Shown: positions 43,331 to 56,294 of the stretch, piece after piece
Layout of the letters: each line of letters opens with the position of its first letter
How positions within the stretch are numbered: the first letter of the stretch is position 1
Assembly: GCA_009760855.2 (NCBI GenBank)
Contig: WPIO01000010.1
Location: 6,516,001-6,580,000 of the forward strand
Length of the DNA: 64,000 nucleotides
Reading direction: 5' to 3'
Origin: Cristatella mucedo
Lineage: Eukaryota > Bryozoa > Phylactolaemata > Cristatellidae
Notes under the pieces: generated by a model
Database searches by the model: none
The model's input: only the letters and a program-made list of their open reading frames with translations
What the model was told of the DNA's origin: nothing
Translations under genes and position numbers: made by a program

Positions 43331-45194
43331 CCACTGTTTTACATGCGACAATAGCTTTTGGCCTTCGGATTTCCTAAATAAATATATATGTATTTGTTTT
43401 TATTTATATGTAATGCCTCGTATGCCTAGGTTCTATAATTATCGAGCCCACCAGGGACTAGGTGTTGAAAATTGGAATAACTATGCATGCTGTGATACCA
43501 AATTATATGTGTCCATTATGGAAATATGTACACGGCCTCAGTTTCAGGCAACAAAAAAAGGGAAGCTTAAGATTGCTACTAATTTTTTCATGCTTCCCTA
43601 AACGACCGGGGTCCTGAAGACTGTGCAACACAATAAATCTTCATCTTGTAAGCCCCTTGTGGCCCAACAGTCTCTCACTCATGCTCAGCTTCCTGAAATA
43701 CCGACTGACTACTTGGGTTAGCTGTTGTCTAGCTCTTCTGAAACGAATCATTTTAGCTGTAACTCCTACAAACCCGAATCATATTGATACTGGATCCTGA
43801 GTGAGTATTTACAAAAGCCTGGTACTAGGTTTGACCTGACACGGAAATACTTTGTCTCGAGAAATTTTAAAGAAAAAGCTGAATAAAAATTGTTTGCAGT
43901 GGTATTTGTCCATTCCATGTGAGTTCCCCTTTACGTGCTTAGGTGTTCTTAAACCTTACGTTTTAATATCTATAATAAGTGGATATTATTCTCTTGAAAA
44001 TGTAAAGGGCGTATGCAGTCTAAGCTATCACATGGGAATATGCGATTGTTAATTGTACCATTAATAGACGTCAGATTGTGTGTATCCATAAACTAATGAT
44101 TAATATATATATATATGAATATATATGTATATATATGTATATATATGCATATATATATATATATATATATATATGCGTATATACATTTTAAAACTACTAT
44201 ATGCAAGTACCACATATCTACAGATATATTCGAATGTAAGCTCTGTTCACAATATTCGGCTGCAGATTGCACAAAATGGATGGGTAGTAAGAGTTAGACC
44301 TTTAACCATTTAACAGGAACACTTAAATTCAGTTAATGAGGCAAGTGCATGTCACGATGAAATTTTTGCACCTGATATATAAATTTGAAAAACCATGTTA
44401 TAACTTGTCACCACCTTCAAAAAGTATATACAAATAAATTATTTGCACATTTTACTACGAATTAAAAATACTGTCTTGCATTTCGTGGATAAACTCTCCT
44501 TTGACTGTGAGCCGGCTGAAATTGACAAAGTTATCAAGCATAACAAAGGTTGAGAGGTCGCCATCGTCTCTAATCAATTTCCGATCATTTTCAAAATCCT
44601 CAATTTCAGACCGTTAGATGGGCATCACTGATCTTTAGTATCGAGGCAATGTACTTGAAGATATGCAAGAGAGAAAGTTGGCCTGAAGCGGCCATGGCAA
44701 TCGTAGAGAACACGTTCTAGTGTTCAAGCTCTACCTGCTTTGCTAAACTAAGCATTTCACAGATCTGATGAACCTAGTCGAACATAGTGAAATTACTTAC
44801 TTAGTCAACATGCAAAAGCGAAGAAATTACGTTAAGCAAGCACTAAAAGGAGGAGAAAAATAATTACCTTAGATGCTGGTAAATGTTCTAATGTCTAAAA
44901 ATAAGGTAAGCAAGATGGTATTTGGCAGGTCTTTTATTAAAAACATTACACAATTTCTCAGATTCTGCCAGAATTTTCAAATAGCCCTTTTAACCATCCT
45001 GTTTTGAATGCTTACTCGGAAAACACATAAAGATTGTAGGATAATAGCAACTAAAAAGATCCGATTCATGCACGACAAAACTTGCTAAATTATTTTATAA
45101 ATATTGTAATTGAGAATGCATATTTCAATCACTTGATCAAAGTGATGAGATCCTTTATTTCACTAATTCTAACCTTTTTTCTATTGTTTTTGCT
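43331..45194. other. Non-coding stretch with a TA microsatellite
   Basis: About 1.9 kb without a recognisable gene. It contains a (TA)n-rich run with ATG interruptions at 44101-44176. Open frames across that run are artefacts. Confidence 0.35.
44101..44176. repeat. (TA)n / TATATG microsatellite
   Basis: TA repeats interrupted by regularly spaced ATG-containing units. Confidence 0.85.
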
Positions 45195-46270
45195 AAAACC
45201 ATCCTAGGAGGTGTTAACATCGACTTTGAGAACTGCGCTGTCACGATATGTTTCGACATTATTTACAAGTTGGCACCTCCAACTAAGCTCACTCGAAGCC
45301 CTTGTCCAGAAAGCACATGGTTTACTTCCGACGTTTACTTACCTACTTCTACTTAACATTAGCTCTAAAAATATTCAAAAGGTTTGGACTGGGCGTCAAT
45401 CAACAGGCATGTAAAGATAATTGTAGATTATACCTATTTGTCTTGGAAAATGCCAAATCTATTTTCTATAAAAATGTTGCCAAGTCACCTATGCACATTC
45501 CAAACCTTCTTATGAATACTAGCTCCTCAGTGGCACACACTTAGCTCATTATCTAGCGATCCTTGCTTCGGTCGAGCTGACTGCTTCTTTTGCCTCTTTT
45601 CAAGCAGCATAGAGAGGATCATAATTAATCCCTAAGGTAACTGCATCCGTATGGGATAACTCTTCCTGAATAACATCTCAACAGGATTTCTCTCCCTCAA
45701 CTCCATGCGGCAGCTCAATGTGAATATACGAGGTCGCCAAGAGTGATACATTTCTGAATGTCTTTGACGAATCTAGAGGTCTACTAGCCCTCTAGCCCCT
45801 ATTCCATCAATGGAGGTAGTGCGATGCATAGATCAGCCACTGCCATGCACGACTAGCCTAAAGAATTTAATCGTTTCAAAACCCAAATTTATGCGTGAGT
45901 CAGGAAACATTAAGTCTCTTGGCATTGATGATTATCATAGCGCATGTGCATCGTCTGCCCTTCTTCTCGAACCTACCACTTATCTTCTCTTCTTAAAGCA
46001 ATGCTACTCCTCTATGACATCGGACGTCCTTAATGACTTTCCACCTCTCACTAAACGACCAATCCTTCTAGCCGCCAAGCTCTGTGGTAATAACATGCAT
46101 ATGAAGAGTGAGGACTAGTAAAGTCAGACTTGATGTGCTCGCCAAAAATTGAGATAAGCTCGCTGCTTGGCATTTTAAGACTTTTTTTGGTGGTAACAAT
46201 TTTTTGCAGATAAGGCTTAGTCCAGACTGTGCATACAAGTAGTGGAATCACAGATGTGCAATCCAGACAA
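45195..46270 (+). mobile_element. Highly decayed LINE A endonuclease/linker copy
   Basis: Scattered blocks match LINE A: SDVLNDFPPLTKRPILLA (46018-46070) aligns with the segment after the endonuclease catalytic motif, and KSPMHIPNLLMNTSS (about 45486-45530) with the linker motif HNPKMLMSTINH. Another HNP-like block is near 46250. Many indels and rearrangements make it one of the oldest copies in the window. Confidence 0.5.
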
Positions 46271-46544
46271 GTTAATGTCGACTATATACCATCTTGTGAA
46301 CTGCTCGCACGCCTGCATACTGCTTCTCACAATAAAGTACACAGTCGTCCCAGTAGAGACTTACAACAGCGTTTCTCCAAGTTCTTAACTTTTGTTATTG
46401 TGTTACAAACTAGGTATTGCGGTCTCCACGTCCAGACAAAAATGGAATCTAACATAGCATTCATAACAGTACTAGTCATAGGGCAAAATTCATGCATTCA
46501 ACGAAAAAATGACTGCTCGTAAGATACCAGTCTCAGCCGACGCA

Positions 46545-47235
46545 CTACCGATATTAAGTAAATAATGATCATGATTCTTTTTTTAAAATTCCTTAAGAAA
46601 TAAGACGTTTTTCCTAGGAACTTTACGTAAATTGTATAAAAACGTATCAATATATCAGTGACTGGCGGTAAAGTGCAATGTGCTAGTGTGTATAAGCAAA
46701 AAAGGACTATCACGGGAACCCTTCAAATACTTTCAGAAACAATTGTGTTTTCTGCCGAATTTCGTCAGATTAAGTGATGCTCTGACGTTAGTCAATAGTG
46801 AATTCCGGGGTTGTTTGAGCTAGGTTAGTGACGTGCTTTAGTGACTTGATCCAGTCAAAAAAGCTGGTGTAGCAATGCCTAGCCTATTGGGAAATAGTTT
46901 TGATCAGGTTGCTCGAGCCAGTTAATGAAAGCACCAAAAAGTGAATGGAGGAGAATTAAATTCAAAAAGCTACTTGATTGAAAGCCGGTGCAGGTCGGCA
47001 AAAAGTGGCTTGAAGTGATGACTGAGGCACCAACGGAAGACAAGTCGAGCGGCAGAGTTTTGCACTAACTCTAAGCACCTGATTGATCTCAGGCTGGTAG
47101 ACAAGCATGAAGTGAGCTCCAGGGATTGAGATAAGATACCACAAATGCATGGGAAAAATTCATGAGGTGTCCCTGTGTGAAAAGACCCGAATTTATGCAA
47201 CCTGACATAGCTAAAAGTAGAAAAGATCGATTGTG
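46545..47235 (-). mobile_element. LINE A, 5'-truncated copy
   Basis: Minus-strand reading 47200-46970 contains IRCLELVQNSAARLVFRWCL and PLFADLHRLSIK, the conserved C-terminal blocks of LINE A. Downstream (46900-46690) is the tail coding region and 3' UTR, ending in an AT-rich decayed tail near 46550. Its 5' end abuts the tail of the next copy at 47245. Confidence 0.7.
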
Positions 47236-47244
47236 GAGCTGGTA

Positions 47245-48695
47245 CAACAATAATAATATAATTGATAAAGCGCCCTCATAGAACGCTATCTCTTTATATG
47301 CGCTTTACATTTGCTGCAATGGGTAAAGCGACTGAATAGGAGGTTCTATCATGCTTTATATACAACATGAATAGCATGGTTAGGGGTGACAAGCACAGGG
47401 ACAGCATGCAAATGTGGTTAGAGGCAGCATGCACAGTATCAGCCCATAAGCACATAAAGGATGAATCACAGGGCCCCTACTTGTTGCTTTCCTAGATAGG
47501 TGCGTTTTAAGTTAATTAAAAATCTGGTCCAGTCAGGGGATGTTGTGACACGAATCGCGAGTAAGTTCAAGGCGTTGGGGGCATGCGAACTAAATGCACG
47601 GTATCCAAAGGATATGAGGTTTGTACGAGGTATTGGTAAACTGTGGGATTCCGAAAATTGGGTGTTATGATGCTTGGCCTGGTGGAGTAAATCTGAGAGA
47701 TAGGCTGGAGCCAAAGAATGGAGTGACCTAAAAGTGATCCACAAAACCTTGAAACCGAACCGTTGCTTGACTGGTAGCCAGTGGAGGTCGGCGACAAGCA
47801 GTGTGGTGTGGCAACTGCAACTGTCATGACAGACAAGCCAACTTACAGAGTTTGGCACCAGCTGAAAGCTCCTGATTGCACATGCTGGTAGCAAACAGTG
47901 AGCTTCATAAGTCAAGGCAGGATTTCACAAATACATGGACCAACTCAGATGTGGTAACTTTATCTAAACAAGCCCGAATTTCAGCAATGTTATCTAGCTA
48001 AACGTAGGCAGGCTTGATTGTGGAGCTGATGTAAAGGTCACTTTGGAACATGGCAACTAGATTGCGTGCAGATTCAACAGGAGATATGCTTGCAGAGCCA
48101 ATTTTAACGTCAGCCTTTCTAATTTCTGAATCATACTGGATTTGCCCATAACTAATAAGTGGGTTTTAATCATCTTTTAGTTTAGGAAAAGTGCTGCCAT
48201 CCATGTGTGGATGTCATCAGTACATGCAGCAAGGATTTGGAGAGAATTCCAGGTGCTTGAAGGCTGGAGGGAACAAAGCAAAGATGTAACTGAGTGACAT
48301 CCACATAGAACTGAAAGCCTTGATTGCGCTTCGCAATCCTATCGGCAGAAGGGAGAGCATAGACAGTGAAAAAGAAGCGGTCGAAGCACGAAGCCCTAAG
48401 GCACCCCAATTTCAAAGGTACCTAGGATAATCTTTGTCCATTCACATCAAAAGTCTGGAGTCTCCAACTTAGATAGGACCCTAACCTTTGCAGAGTAGTG
48501 CCAGTTATGCCCAGGCGATATGAAAGGAGATCAAGAAGAACTCATTTATTGAAAGTATCAAAAGATGCCGAAAGATCGAGCAAAACAAGCAGAGATACTC
48601 TACCCATGTCTGCTTTTCTAAGCAGGTAGCTGTACACCCTAAGCAATCCTGATTATGTGGATCGATTAGCCGTAAAGCCATAACTGGAACTGCAA
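47245..48695 (-). mobile_element. LINE A, RT core to 3' end (dead)
   Basis: An AATAATAATATA tail at 47245-47262 is followed by the 3' UTR. A 149-codon C-terminal frame (47915-47466) has YEAHCLLPACAIRSFQLV and DLHWLPVKQRFGFKVL. The RT core at 48415-48182 has the catalytic box changed to YVDV, losing the second aspartate. The 5' end is lost near 48695. Confidence 0.8.
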
Positions 48696-48769
48696 TAATC
48701 ATTATTTGAACGGTATCTCTTCAGAACAGGACACACCTCTTTGTAGCTGATGCTCAACGTGTCATGCTA

Positions 48770-49008
48770 ACAATTCTCATTTGAGGGATATGTTTCCCTA
48801 TTTATGAGCCGTACCAAGTCTGCCCTGTCCTAGTGAGTTGGTTTTATTGCAATTAAAGTTAAGAAAGCATGCTACCCTTCAAGTGTGGATGTAAGCAATA
48901 CATGCAACCAAGGAGTTGAGAGAGTTTGACGTGCAGAAAGATAAGGAGGGATCGAAGCATAGGTATAAATGCATGTAATCTACAAGGAACTGACAGCTAA
49001 TCAATGAA
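48770..49008 (-). mobile_element. LINE A RT fragment
   Basis: Matches the reversed LINE A RT segment around the SLNSLAA helix (GTGTGGATGTAAGCAATACA, GAGTTGAGAGAGTTTGACGT). About 240 bp, without tail. Confidence 0.55.
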
Positions 49009-49009
49009 A

Positions 49010-49200
49010 TTTACTCTGATAGCCGACTATGGCACACACTTCCTGCCATCTTGAGCTGCTACTTCTGTGCTACTCCCTACCTCAACTGCCCAATTGACTC
49101 AGCCATGCTTCTCACTCTTTTTTTGACTCGTGAGACGGTGTCTACTGGCCATCAAATACGTACAAAATTTGCTTTTCTATTAAAACTCTCTTACATTACA
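49010..49200 (+). mobile_element. LINE B 3' fragment
   Basis: ATAGCCGACTATGGCACACA and GCTGCTACTTCTGTGCTACT match the extreme C-terminal end of LINE B. It ends with a CTTACATTACA-type tail. Confidence 0.6.
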
Positions 49201-50274
49201 AGCAGTTAGTTCTTGCGGATTTGTGGAATAACAAAAGGGGGTACATTGGGCTTCATAGATTAGGCTTAGTGATTGCTTAATCAAGGGGAAACGTCATGTA
49301 TGACGAGGATTACAAGAATTATTGAGCTTGGCACCAGACCCCTAGGGTATGCCATGCTTTCGAAGCGCCCTGGATAACTTTAGCCCACCAATAGACCTAT
49401 AGTTTTTCTATCTCAATATACATCAATGTCTGCCTTTTACCGCTTGCTAAAAAAGCCCTCACCCAGACGTTCACATTACAGATTAGGAAAACTAATGCAG
49501 AACACTTTAGTTCCTATTGCTACGGTTGTCCTTCTAACGTGAATTTATTCGCTATTTTTTTGGAATACCATTGTGAACATTTTTTGACTACAGGTTTTGG
49601 TCAGGATAAAGTTCAAAAACCCATCTATTCTACCCATAAATATAAGAATTTCGGCAAGAAGAACATAAAGAACTCTCTAAAAGTGTTCCTGCTGCTGCTC
49701 CTATCAAAGGCGTCGGAATTTCCATTGGTAGGGCAGCTTCACTAAATAAGCCCGATTCCAAATCTATCAAATATCTTTGAATAAAATTTCAGCTAACGGC
49801 TGCATAAAGTCGGAAAAGCAGTAAGTGCTTATCGAACTTCTCTGGCCGACTGACTTTGTGATATTATAGTCTGAGCGGATTCCCTCCACTTTTTTACGCA
49901 ATACATCTTCAAGCACTTTTAAAGCACATACTATCTCAACCAGATATCAATTTTTTTAATTGTAGTGCTGTGGTCTTATCACAGTTATAGATTTTTGGAG
50001 CCATGTTTTAAATAGGTATCCGTCAGCTGGAGCCTTCCCATATGGGCTTCGCCAATGCTTTGTGTTAGGTCAAACTTTTTTAGTGGTTCCCTGTGATCCA
50101 AGAAGTTTCTCATTATTTCACACCAATAGAACTTTTAAATTTTTAGTGGAGTTGCTTTTATCATGCGTTTGAAATTCGACTTAAGGCCATTTGCAGTATG
50201 ATCGAAGCACTCTTTCCATCGATTTCACCATGATTTCACCGAAAGCAAACTACTGAAGATGTCAGTAGTATATC
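49201..50274. other. Non-coding stretch, nothing recognised
   Basis: No gene or repeat assignable in about 1.1 kb. Confidence 0.35.
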
Positions 50275-52345
50275 AGCCGACTGGTATCAAGTCTTTTTTT
50301 TACCTCGGATTTCACTCATCTTATTTCCATATTGTGTCGCAAGGAACTGATATTCCCTATTATGGCTGATTTCAGCATTCACTTTGACAACTTATGTGAT
50401 GCCTTCAACTCTGAATTTTGTGCATGTACTGACTCGTGCAATCTGCACTGTGTGTCGGCACTGTGCACTGTGCACCCTTGCCCAGACAGACTGTGGGTTA
50501 CCACAGATATTGAACTAGATAGTTTTAAGCAAAAGCTTGAAAAAACATTCAAAAGATCAAGGCTGACTTCCATTGACAGGCGTATGAGGACTACTGTAGG
50601 TCATACCGGTCAATTCTAGCAAAGGTCGATTCAAGCTTCTATAAAATATTGTTGTGTCACAGATGCACAATCCAAAAATGCTGATGTCGTCGATCAAGCA
50701 TCTCCTCATTCACTCCATGGTTAGCTGCTTACCTAATGAACCCTGTGACAATCTAACTGGTAGTTTCTCTAGCTTCTTAGTCCAGAAGATGGTCAAGATC
50801 AGTAAGTCCATCCCTTTGGTGGCAGCATCATCCCTAGAACGCTGCCCCTCAATTCTTAGAAGCTCTTCAATCTCTGCATTCAAGGAGGTCACGGATAACC
50901 TCGTCCGGAAGTTCATATCCTAATCAAAATGACAAATAGTCCTTTGGACTAGATTCCCACACTCCTGCTTCTATAATACATTGATCTGCTACTGCCATGC
51001 ATAACTAACGTCATTAATATATCATTACCTACAGGACATGTCCCAGAACCTCTCACAAAATCTGTTGTCATGCCACGACTCAAGACAGCAACACCAGACT
51101 GAGGGAACTTAAGCAACTACTTCACAGTTTCCATTCTATCATGCCTAAAAAAGGCTTTGGAACGATTAGCAGTAGGCCAGCTGAACTCCTATATGGAAAC
51201 TTAAACCTATGCTCATGACTCCAGTCTTGTTTTAGAACTAATGCCACAACTGATTCAGCATTGCATCGAGTGTACAACGACATACGAATGCAGACATGGG
51301 TAGAGTATCTCTGCTTTTTTTGCTCGATCTTTCGGCAGTTCTTGATACTATCGATTACTAAGTCCATCTTGGGCCCCTCTCATCTCACCTGGGGATTAAC
51401 GGCAATGCATTGAAATCGTTCATGTAATATCTCAGTAAGAAACTCTAAAGTTTGATGTCAATGGACAATGATCATCCGAGGAACCTCTGAAATATGGGTT
51501 TGCTCAGGGCTTCGTGCTTGGTTCTGGTGTTTTCACGGAGTATACTCTTCTGCTTGCCGATGTGATTGCCAAGCGTGACCTAGGATTTTACTTGTATGCA
51601 GATGACACGCCTGATGTAAATTTGTTTTGATCGCTTCCAGCTCCCCAGCATGTTAAATGAATTCTCTTCTCTCACTTGCTCAACGTATTGATTACATCCG
51701 CACAAGGATAGCAAGGAATTTTTATAAATTAAGTGATGATAACGCATCTTACTAGTTGTGAGGAAGCCAAGTATGATCCAGAAATTGGAATTCCTAACGC
51801 AAAAAATTGGCTCTGCAAACTAATCTCCAAAGCAATCTGCACAAAATCGTGGTGTCATGTTCAAAAGTGGCCTTTCTTAAACGAGCACATCACATCCACA
51901 ATCACGTCTGCCTACTTTTAGCTACATTACATTACTAAAATGTAGGCTTATTTAGGCATGGACACAACATCTAGATCGGTCCATGCATTTGTCACATCCG
52001 CCTTTGCCTCTGTAACTCCCTGCTTGCTGGTCTACATCTGTCCAATCAGGCATTTATAGCTTGTCCAAAACTATGCAGCTAGGCACGTCTGTCGTAACCG
52101 TTGCACTTGCCACATCCCACCACTTCTCGTTGACTTGCACTGGCTAGCAGTCAAGCAATGCATCGACTTCAAGATTTTGTCGCTCACTTTTAGGTCTCTT
52201 TTGTTCTTTCGCTCCAGCCTTCCTATCAGATGCAGGCCAGCCTAAGAAGCCTACCACAGGCTTTTCGGAGTATATTTACCTATACCTATTGCAAACCTCG
52301 GATCCTTTAGAGACCGTGCCTTCAGTTCGTATACTGTGAGTATTG
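50275..52345 (+). mobile_element. LINE A copy, endonuclease to C-terminus, internally deleted
   Basis: In order: endonuclease metal-site region (MADFSIHFDNLCDAFNSEF), then a deletion joining it to the post-endonuclease block (WVTTDIELDSFKQKLEKTF), a linker (MHNPKMLMSSIKHLL), and RT remnants. The RT has a catalytic segment near 51592-51615 reading LYADDT, and C-terminal blocks at 51960-52270. Stops and shifts are frequent. The 3' UTR and ATT tail are missing; the copy ends near 52345. Confidence 0.75.
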
Positions 52346-52859
52346 TTACATCTTTAAGAGCCCTTGCACGGTGTAGGATATATCTACTGAAGTTGAGTAA
52401 TGGTAGTCACTGAGATATCGACAAAGAGTATCTATAAATCCATTTAACAATTACAGCAGACGCAGTGCAAGGTTGTGTTCTTTCCACTACCCTGTTCAGA
52501 TGCACTGTTTCCATCACATTCATTTGACATTCCTTACCATATATCCATTATTTAGGAGTGGCTGATCAAGGGTCTAGGTATAACAGGTATTCTTCTAAAT
52601 AGGCTTAGGACCTACCTCTTTGAGCGAACTCATCATGGCGACTGAGAGCGATCCAGCATTCATACTGAATGAACCGAAAATAGAAGGAATTTTTAGCTAG
52701 GGGAGAAGCCATTTTCAGCTAGGGACAAGCCATGGTTAACTTTCGTTAGACATGCGAGCAGTGAATGAGCGTAAATTGAAAGTACAGTAAATGATGACCC
52801 CAATGCTCTTTACAAGTGAAGTTATTTCTACATGATAAAATATGAGTTCGATAATAATA
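52346..52859 (+). other. Mostly unassigned, with an old LINE A-like RT patch
   Basis: Around 52545-52680 a reading of the form IKGLGITGILLNRLRTYLFE resembles the LINE A RT segment LGITGTALQWFRSYLSGR, so a decayed fragment is likely. The rest is unassigned. Confidence 0.35.
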
Positions 52860-54060
52860 TTACATGTGTATAGCACCCTCTTAAACCTCAATCTCTTTCT
52901 ACCAACTGTACATATTCTTCATAAAAACTTGTCAATATGGTTAGTAAAAACATGTGCCAAAACGTCAAGGCCAAAAAGAGTGCAAAGGTCATTGCATTAA
53001 GAACTATCAAATGCTGTGAGAAACAGGTGTGCATTTAGCATCTGTTTAAATATCATCACGCAGAGAATGTCGCACAGCTTTTCGGGAATGCCTTTAGGAG
53101 TTTCGGAAACATAAGAGCAAAATTGAAAGGTCACCGATGAATAGATCTGATAGATATATCGAGGAACAGCTCAATGACTTCAGTCTGAAGAGCTGGTAGA
53201 ACGAGGCATACTACGATTAGGAAGTAGCTCTGATAGGTAGGCTGGAGCGAGTGCATTAAGACCTAAAAAATTGGCATTACCTTAAAGTCTATATGTTGCC
53301 TGAAGGGCAGCCGGAGCTAGTCTGTGAGCAGTAGCATTATGCTCCAACTACGGCACTCACTATTAATTTGTGTCAGTTTGTGGTTTAGCTTCAACTATGA
53401 TGGCCCTATGCAAAGGCTGGACGTCCTGCAAGTAGTGAGTTGCAGAATCTGAGACAGGATTTCGCAAATGCACGAAACAACTTGGTTCTAGAATCCCAAT
53501 CTAAGCTGGCCCGAATGTTTGACCTTCGTGTAGCTCAAAGTAGGGAGACTTGGCTGTGGAGCTAACCGGTTGCCGGATGCAGTGTCTCGTTGAAATCGGA
53601 CGAGCGAATTGTGTGCTTGGGCTACAGGTTAATGCTGGCAGTGTCCATTTTAAGACACAAGTTTTCTAATTTCGTAGCAAAACTTGGCTTCCCCTTTGAC
53701 GGTAATTTGATTTTATAGTAATTCAATTTAAAAGGCTGTTTTCTATTTAAGGGCGAATGTCAACAATGCTTGCAACAAGGTATTAGAGAGTGAGAGAGAG
53801 AGAGGAAGAGAATCAGTGTGCCGTTATGGAAGGCAGGAAATTATCAAAGCAAAGGTAAAGGTTTCTTTCATCTGCACAGAAATTAAATCCTGAATTGTGT
53901 TGATGATTAATCTTCAAGAGGATGACTATAAACTGCAAAAGAAATAGACCGAGAACCAAGCCCTGGTTAACCGGTGCATTAGAGGCTACTCGTACGACTG
54001 ATTCATAAAAATCAGTAGTGTTTTGGTATTTAACACCCAGTGTCTTTTGAAGGCGCCTCT
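52860..54060 (-). mobile_element. Old LINE A copy, RT to 3' end
   Basis: A diverged (AAT)n tail at about 52850-52862 is followed by the 3' end (CAATCTCTTTCTACCAACTG). C-terminal blocks (GATTTCGCAAATGCACGAAA at about 53459-53478) and RT parts up to about 54060 follow. It is more diverged than the other copies, with a GA-rich microsatellite at 53786-53810. It lies 5' of the hAT miniature element at 54158. Confidence 0.55.
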
Positions 54061-54157
54061 AAATCAATTGTATTGTGCCGAAAGAAAAGTAGGCCATCGT
54101 GGTTGGCACTGAATGGGTCATCACAAGTCGCTGCAGCTTGTTCTGTAGGGTCTAACA

Positions 54158-54344
54158 TAGTGGCTCTCAACCTTCCTAATGTCCCGACCCTGTAATACGG
54201 TTTCCCATGTTGCAGTGACCCTCAACCATAAACTTATTGGATGAAAAAATTGGAAATGCATGTTTTCCTATGGTCTTCGGTGACCTCTGTGAATTGAATG
54301 TTCGACCCACAAAGTGGTCGCGACCTACTGGTTGAGAACGGTTG
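54158..54344 (+). mobile_element. hAT miniature element resembling SPIN (Space Invader)
   Basis: A 187-bp element with short terminal inverted repeats: left TAGTGGCTCTCAACC, right (reversed) CAACCGTTCTCAACC. Both are close to the CAGYGGTTCTCAACC end known for SPIN. The left interior (CTTCCTAATG, CGACCCTGTAATACGG, CATGTTGCAGTGACC, CCTCAACCATAAA) and right interior (GTTTTCCTATGGTCTTCGGT, GACCTCTGTGAA, GGTCGCGACCTACTGG) match the two SPIN subterminal regions as I remember them. The central part is deleted. Flanking 8-mers GTCTAACA (54150-54157) and GTCCAATG (54345-54352) agree at five positions. The three differences are all transitions, as expected of an aged 8-bp target duplication; the central TA fits the Buster group of hAT. 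No transposase; it would have been moved in trans. Confidence 0.8.
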
Positions 54345-54364
54345 GTCCAATGCGACCTAGGCAT

Positions 54365-55035
54365 AACCCGATGCTGTGATGTTGAAGATACATTTATACA
54401 GTACCCCAGAGAACTCTCTTTTGAGGCACTTTACATTTGCAGTGAAGGAAGCAGAATTACGTGGTTACTTGTAGCGTGCACAATGTTAACAAGCATAGCA
54501 CGGTTAGAAGTGGCATGCATAGTGTCAATTCAAAAAAGCTATTGATCCAATGTCTAGCCAGTTGGGAGAGTAGTTGTAATAGTTGGACTGCAGCGAGAGT
54601 ACGAATGAGTCTAAAATTGTCTTACAGAACCTTTAAGTCAATAGGCAGCTTAATTTTGAGCTAGTGCCGGTCGACGAGAAGTATTTTAATGTGTCAACTA
54701 CGAAGATCACGCCGCATAACCTTGCCGAGAGTTATCCACCAAATGTAAGCACCTGATTGTATGGGTCGGATGACCAGCATACCATGACTTGTAGAAGTCG
54801 AGACGGGATATCACAAATTAAAGCACCCATTTCAATATAGCATCCCTGTCTAAGCAAACCCTAATTGCTGCAACGTTGCATAGCTAAAGGTATGCTAACT
54901 TTAGAGTTGAGTTGATGTGATTATCTGATGAAATGCCGCTTTGGATCAGGACATCTTGATTTCGTGCAGATGCAGCAGGAGCTATGATAGCTGGCCCGAT
55001 TTTGATGCTTTGCCTGATAGCAGTGTGGCTCTGAA
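54365..55035 (-). mobile_element. LINE A, diverged 3' copy
   Basis: Reversed 3' end (CCCCAGAGAACTCTCTTTTG, GGCACTTTACATTTGCAGTG), then tail coding region, C-terminal ORF2 and part of the RT C-terminus up to about 55035. It sits directly beside the hAT miniature element. Confidence 0.6.
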
Positions 55036-55310
55036 AGTCAGGCCAGAGCTAGGGAATTATTGAACATACAAGTTAAAATACACTACTAAAGTCAGTGGTG
55101 CGCTACTTCATATGAATCCAGTGCACGTCGGCGAGAAGTGATGTAATGTGGCAAAAGCTTTGCTCATAACAGGCAAGTCTAGCTTAAGGAGATTTTCATC
55201 AGCTCTAAACACCTAATTGCACAAGCTAGTAGAAAAGCAAACAATGAGTTACAGAAGTCAAGATGGGATGTTGCAAACTCATCGATCAATTTGGATGCAG
55301 TATCCCTGTC

Positions 55311-55968
55311 TAAGGTGATTGCAGCTGGTGCAAAAACTCTGCAGCTAGGCTTGTCCGTCGTGAGCGTCGCAGTTGCCACATTACTACACTTCTTGCCGAC
55401 CTGCACTGGCTACCAGTCAAGCAACGGATTGACTTTAAGGTTTTGTCGCTCACTTTTAGGTCCCTTCATTCTATGGCTACAGCTTATCTCTCAGATATAC
55501 TACCCCATCAGTGCCAAGCATTGTACCACCCGCTTTTCGGAATCCAAGTCTGCAAATACCTCGTACAAACCGTAAATCCTTTGGAGACCATGCATTTAGG
55601 TCGTATGCTCCCAAAGCCTGGAACTCCTTCCCGACCTGCGTCACAACATCCCCTGACCTGACCACATTTAAAAGGAACTTAAAAACACACCTATTTGGGA
55701 AAGCTTTAGTGGGTCCCTGTGATTCGTCTTTGATGTGCTTATGCCTGCTAAAACTGTGCATGCTGCCACTAACCGCATTTGCATACTGACCCTGTGAATG
55801 TCACCCCGATCCATATCATTCATTCTGTTTGTTTTCAAACATGATTTTTGATTTTACCTACCATTCAATTGCCTTTCCCTTGGCAGCAAATGTAAAGCGC
55901 CTAGAAAGAGATCAAGTTCTCAGAGGGCACTTTATCAAGCATTATTAAAATTATTATTATTAAGCAAG
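55311..55968 (+). mobile_element. LINE A, 5'-truncated copy nested in an older LINE A
   Basis: Starts with GTGATTGCAGCTGGTGCAAA, then C-terminal blocks (DLHWLPVKQRIDFKV region at 55395-55445). The tail coding region with an intact TSPDLTTFKRNLKTHLFG frame, the 3' UTR and an ATT-type tail end about 55968. The flanks CTAAG and TTAAG give a possible 3-4-bp target duplication. Confidence 0.8.
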
Positions 55969-56294
55969 CCGAAGTTTAAGCACTATTATGTAGCTGGTAG
56001 TATACCAACTTGACCGTGGAGTGATGTTGTCACATCTTAAAAAGTTACTATGAAACAGGACACTCAAATTGTGTGCAGCCTCCACAGGATTCATACCGAC
56101 AGAACCAATTGTTAGTGTTAGCGTTTTTAGTCTCAAAGAACACTTGGTTAGCCCATTAGAGGTAAGTGAGTTTTATTCTCATCCGATTTAAGAAAATTCG
56201 CTGTCATCGATGTGCCGATTACAGCATTACATGCAGTGAGTTAGGTGAATTCGGGTGCTGGAAGACTAAGAGGCACGAACCCAAAGTCACAGCT

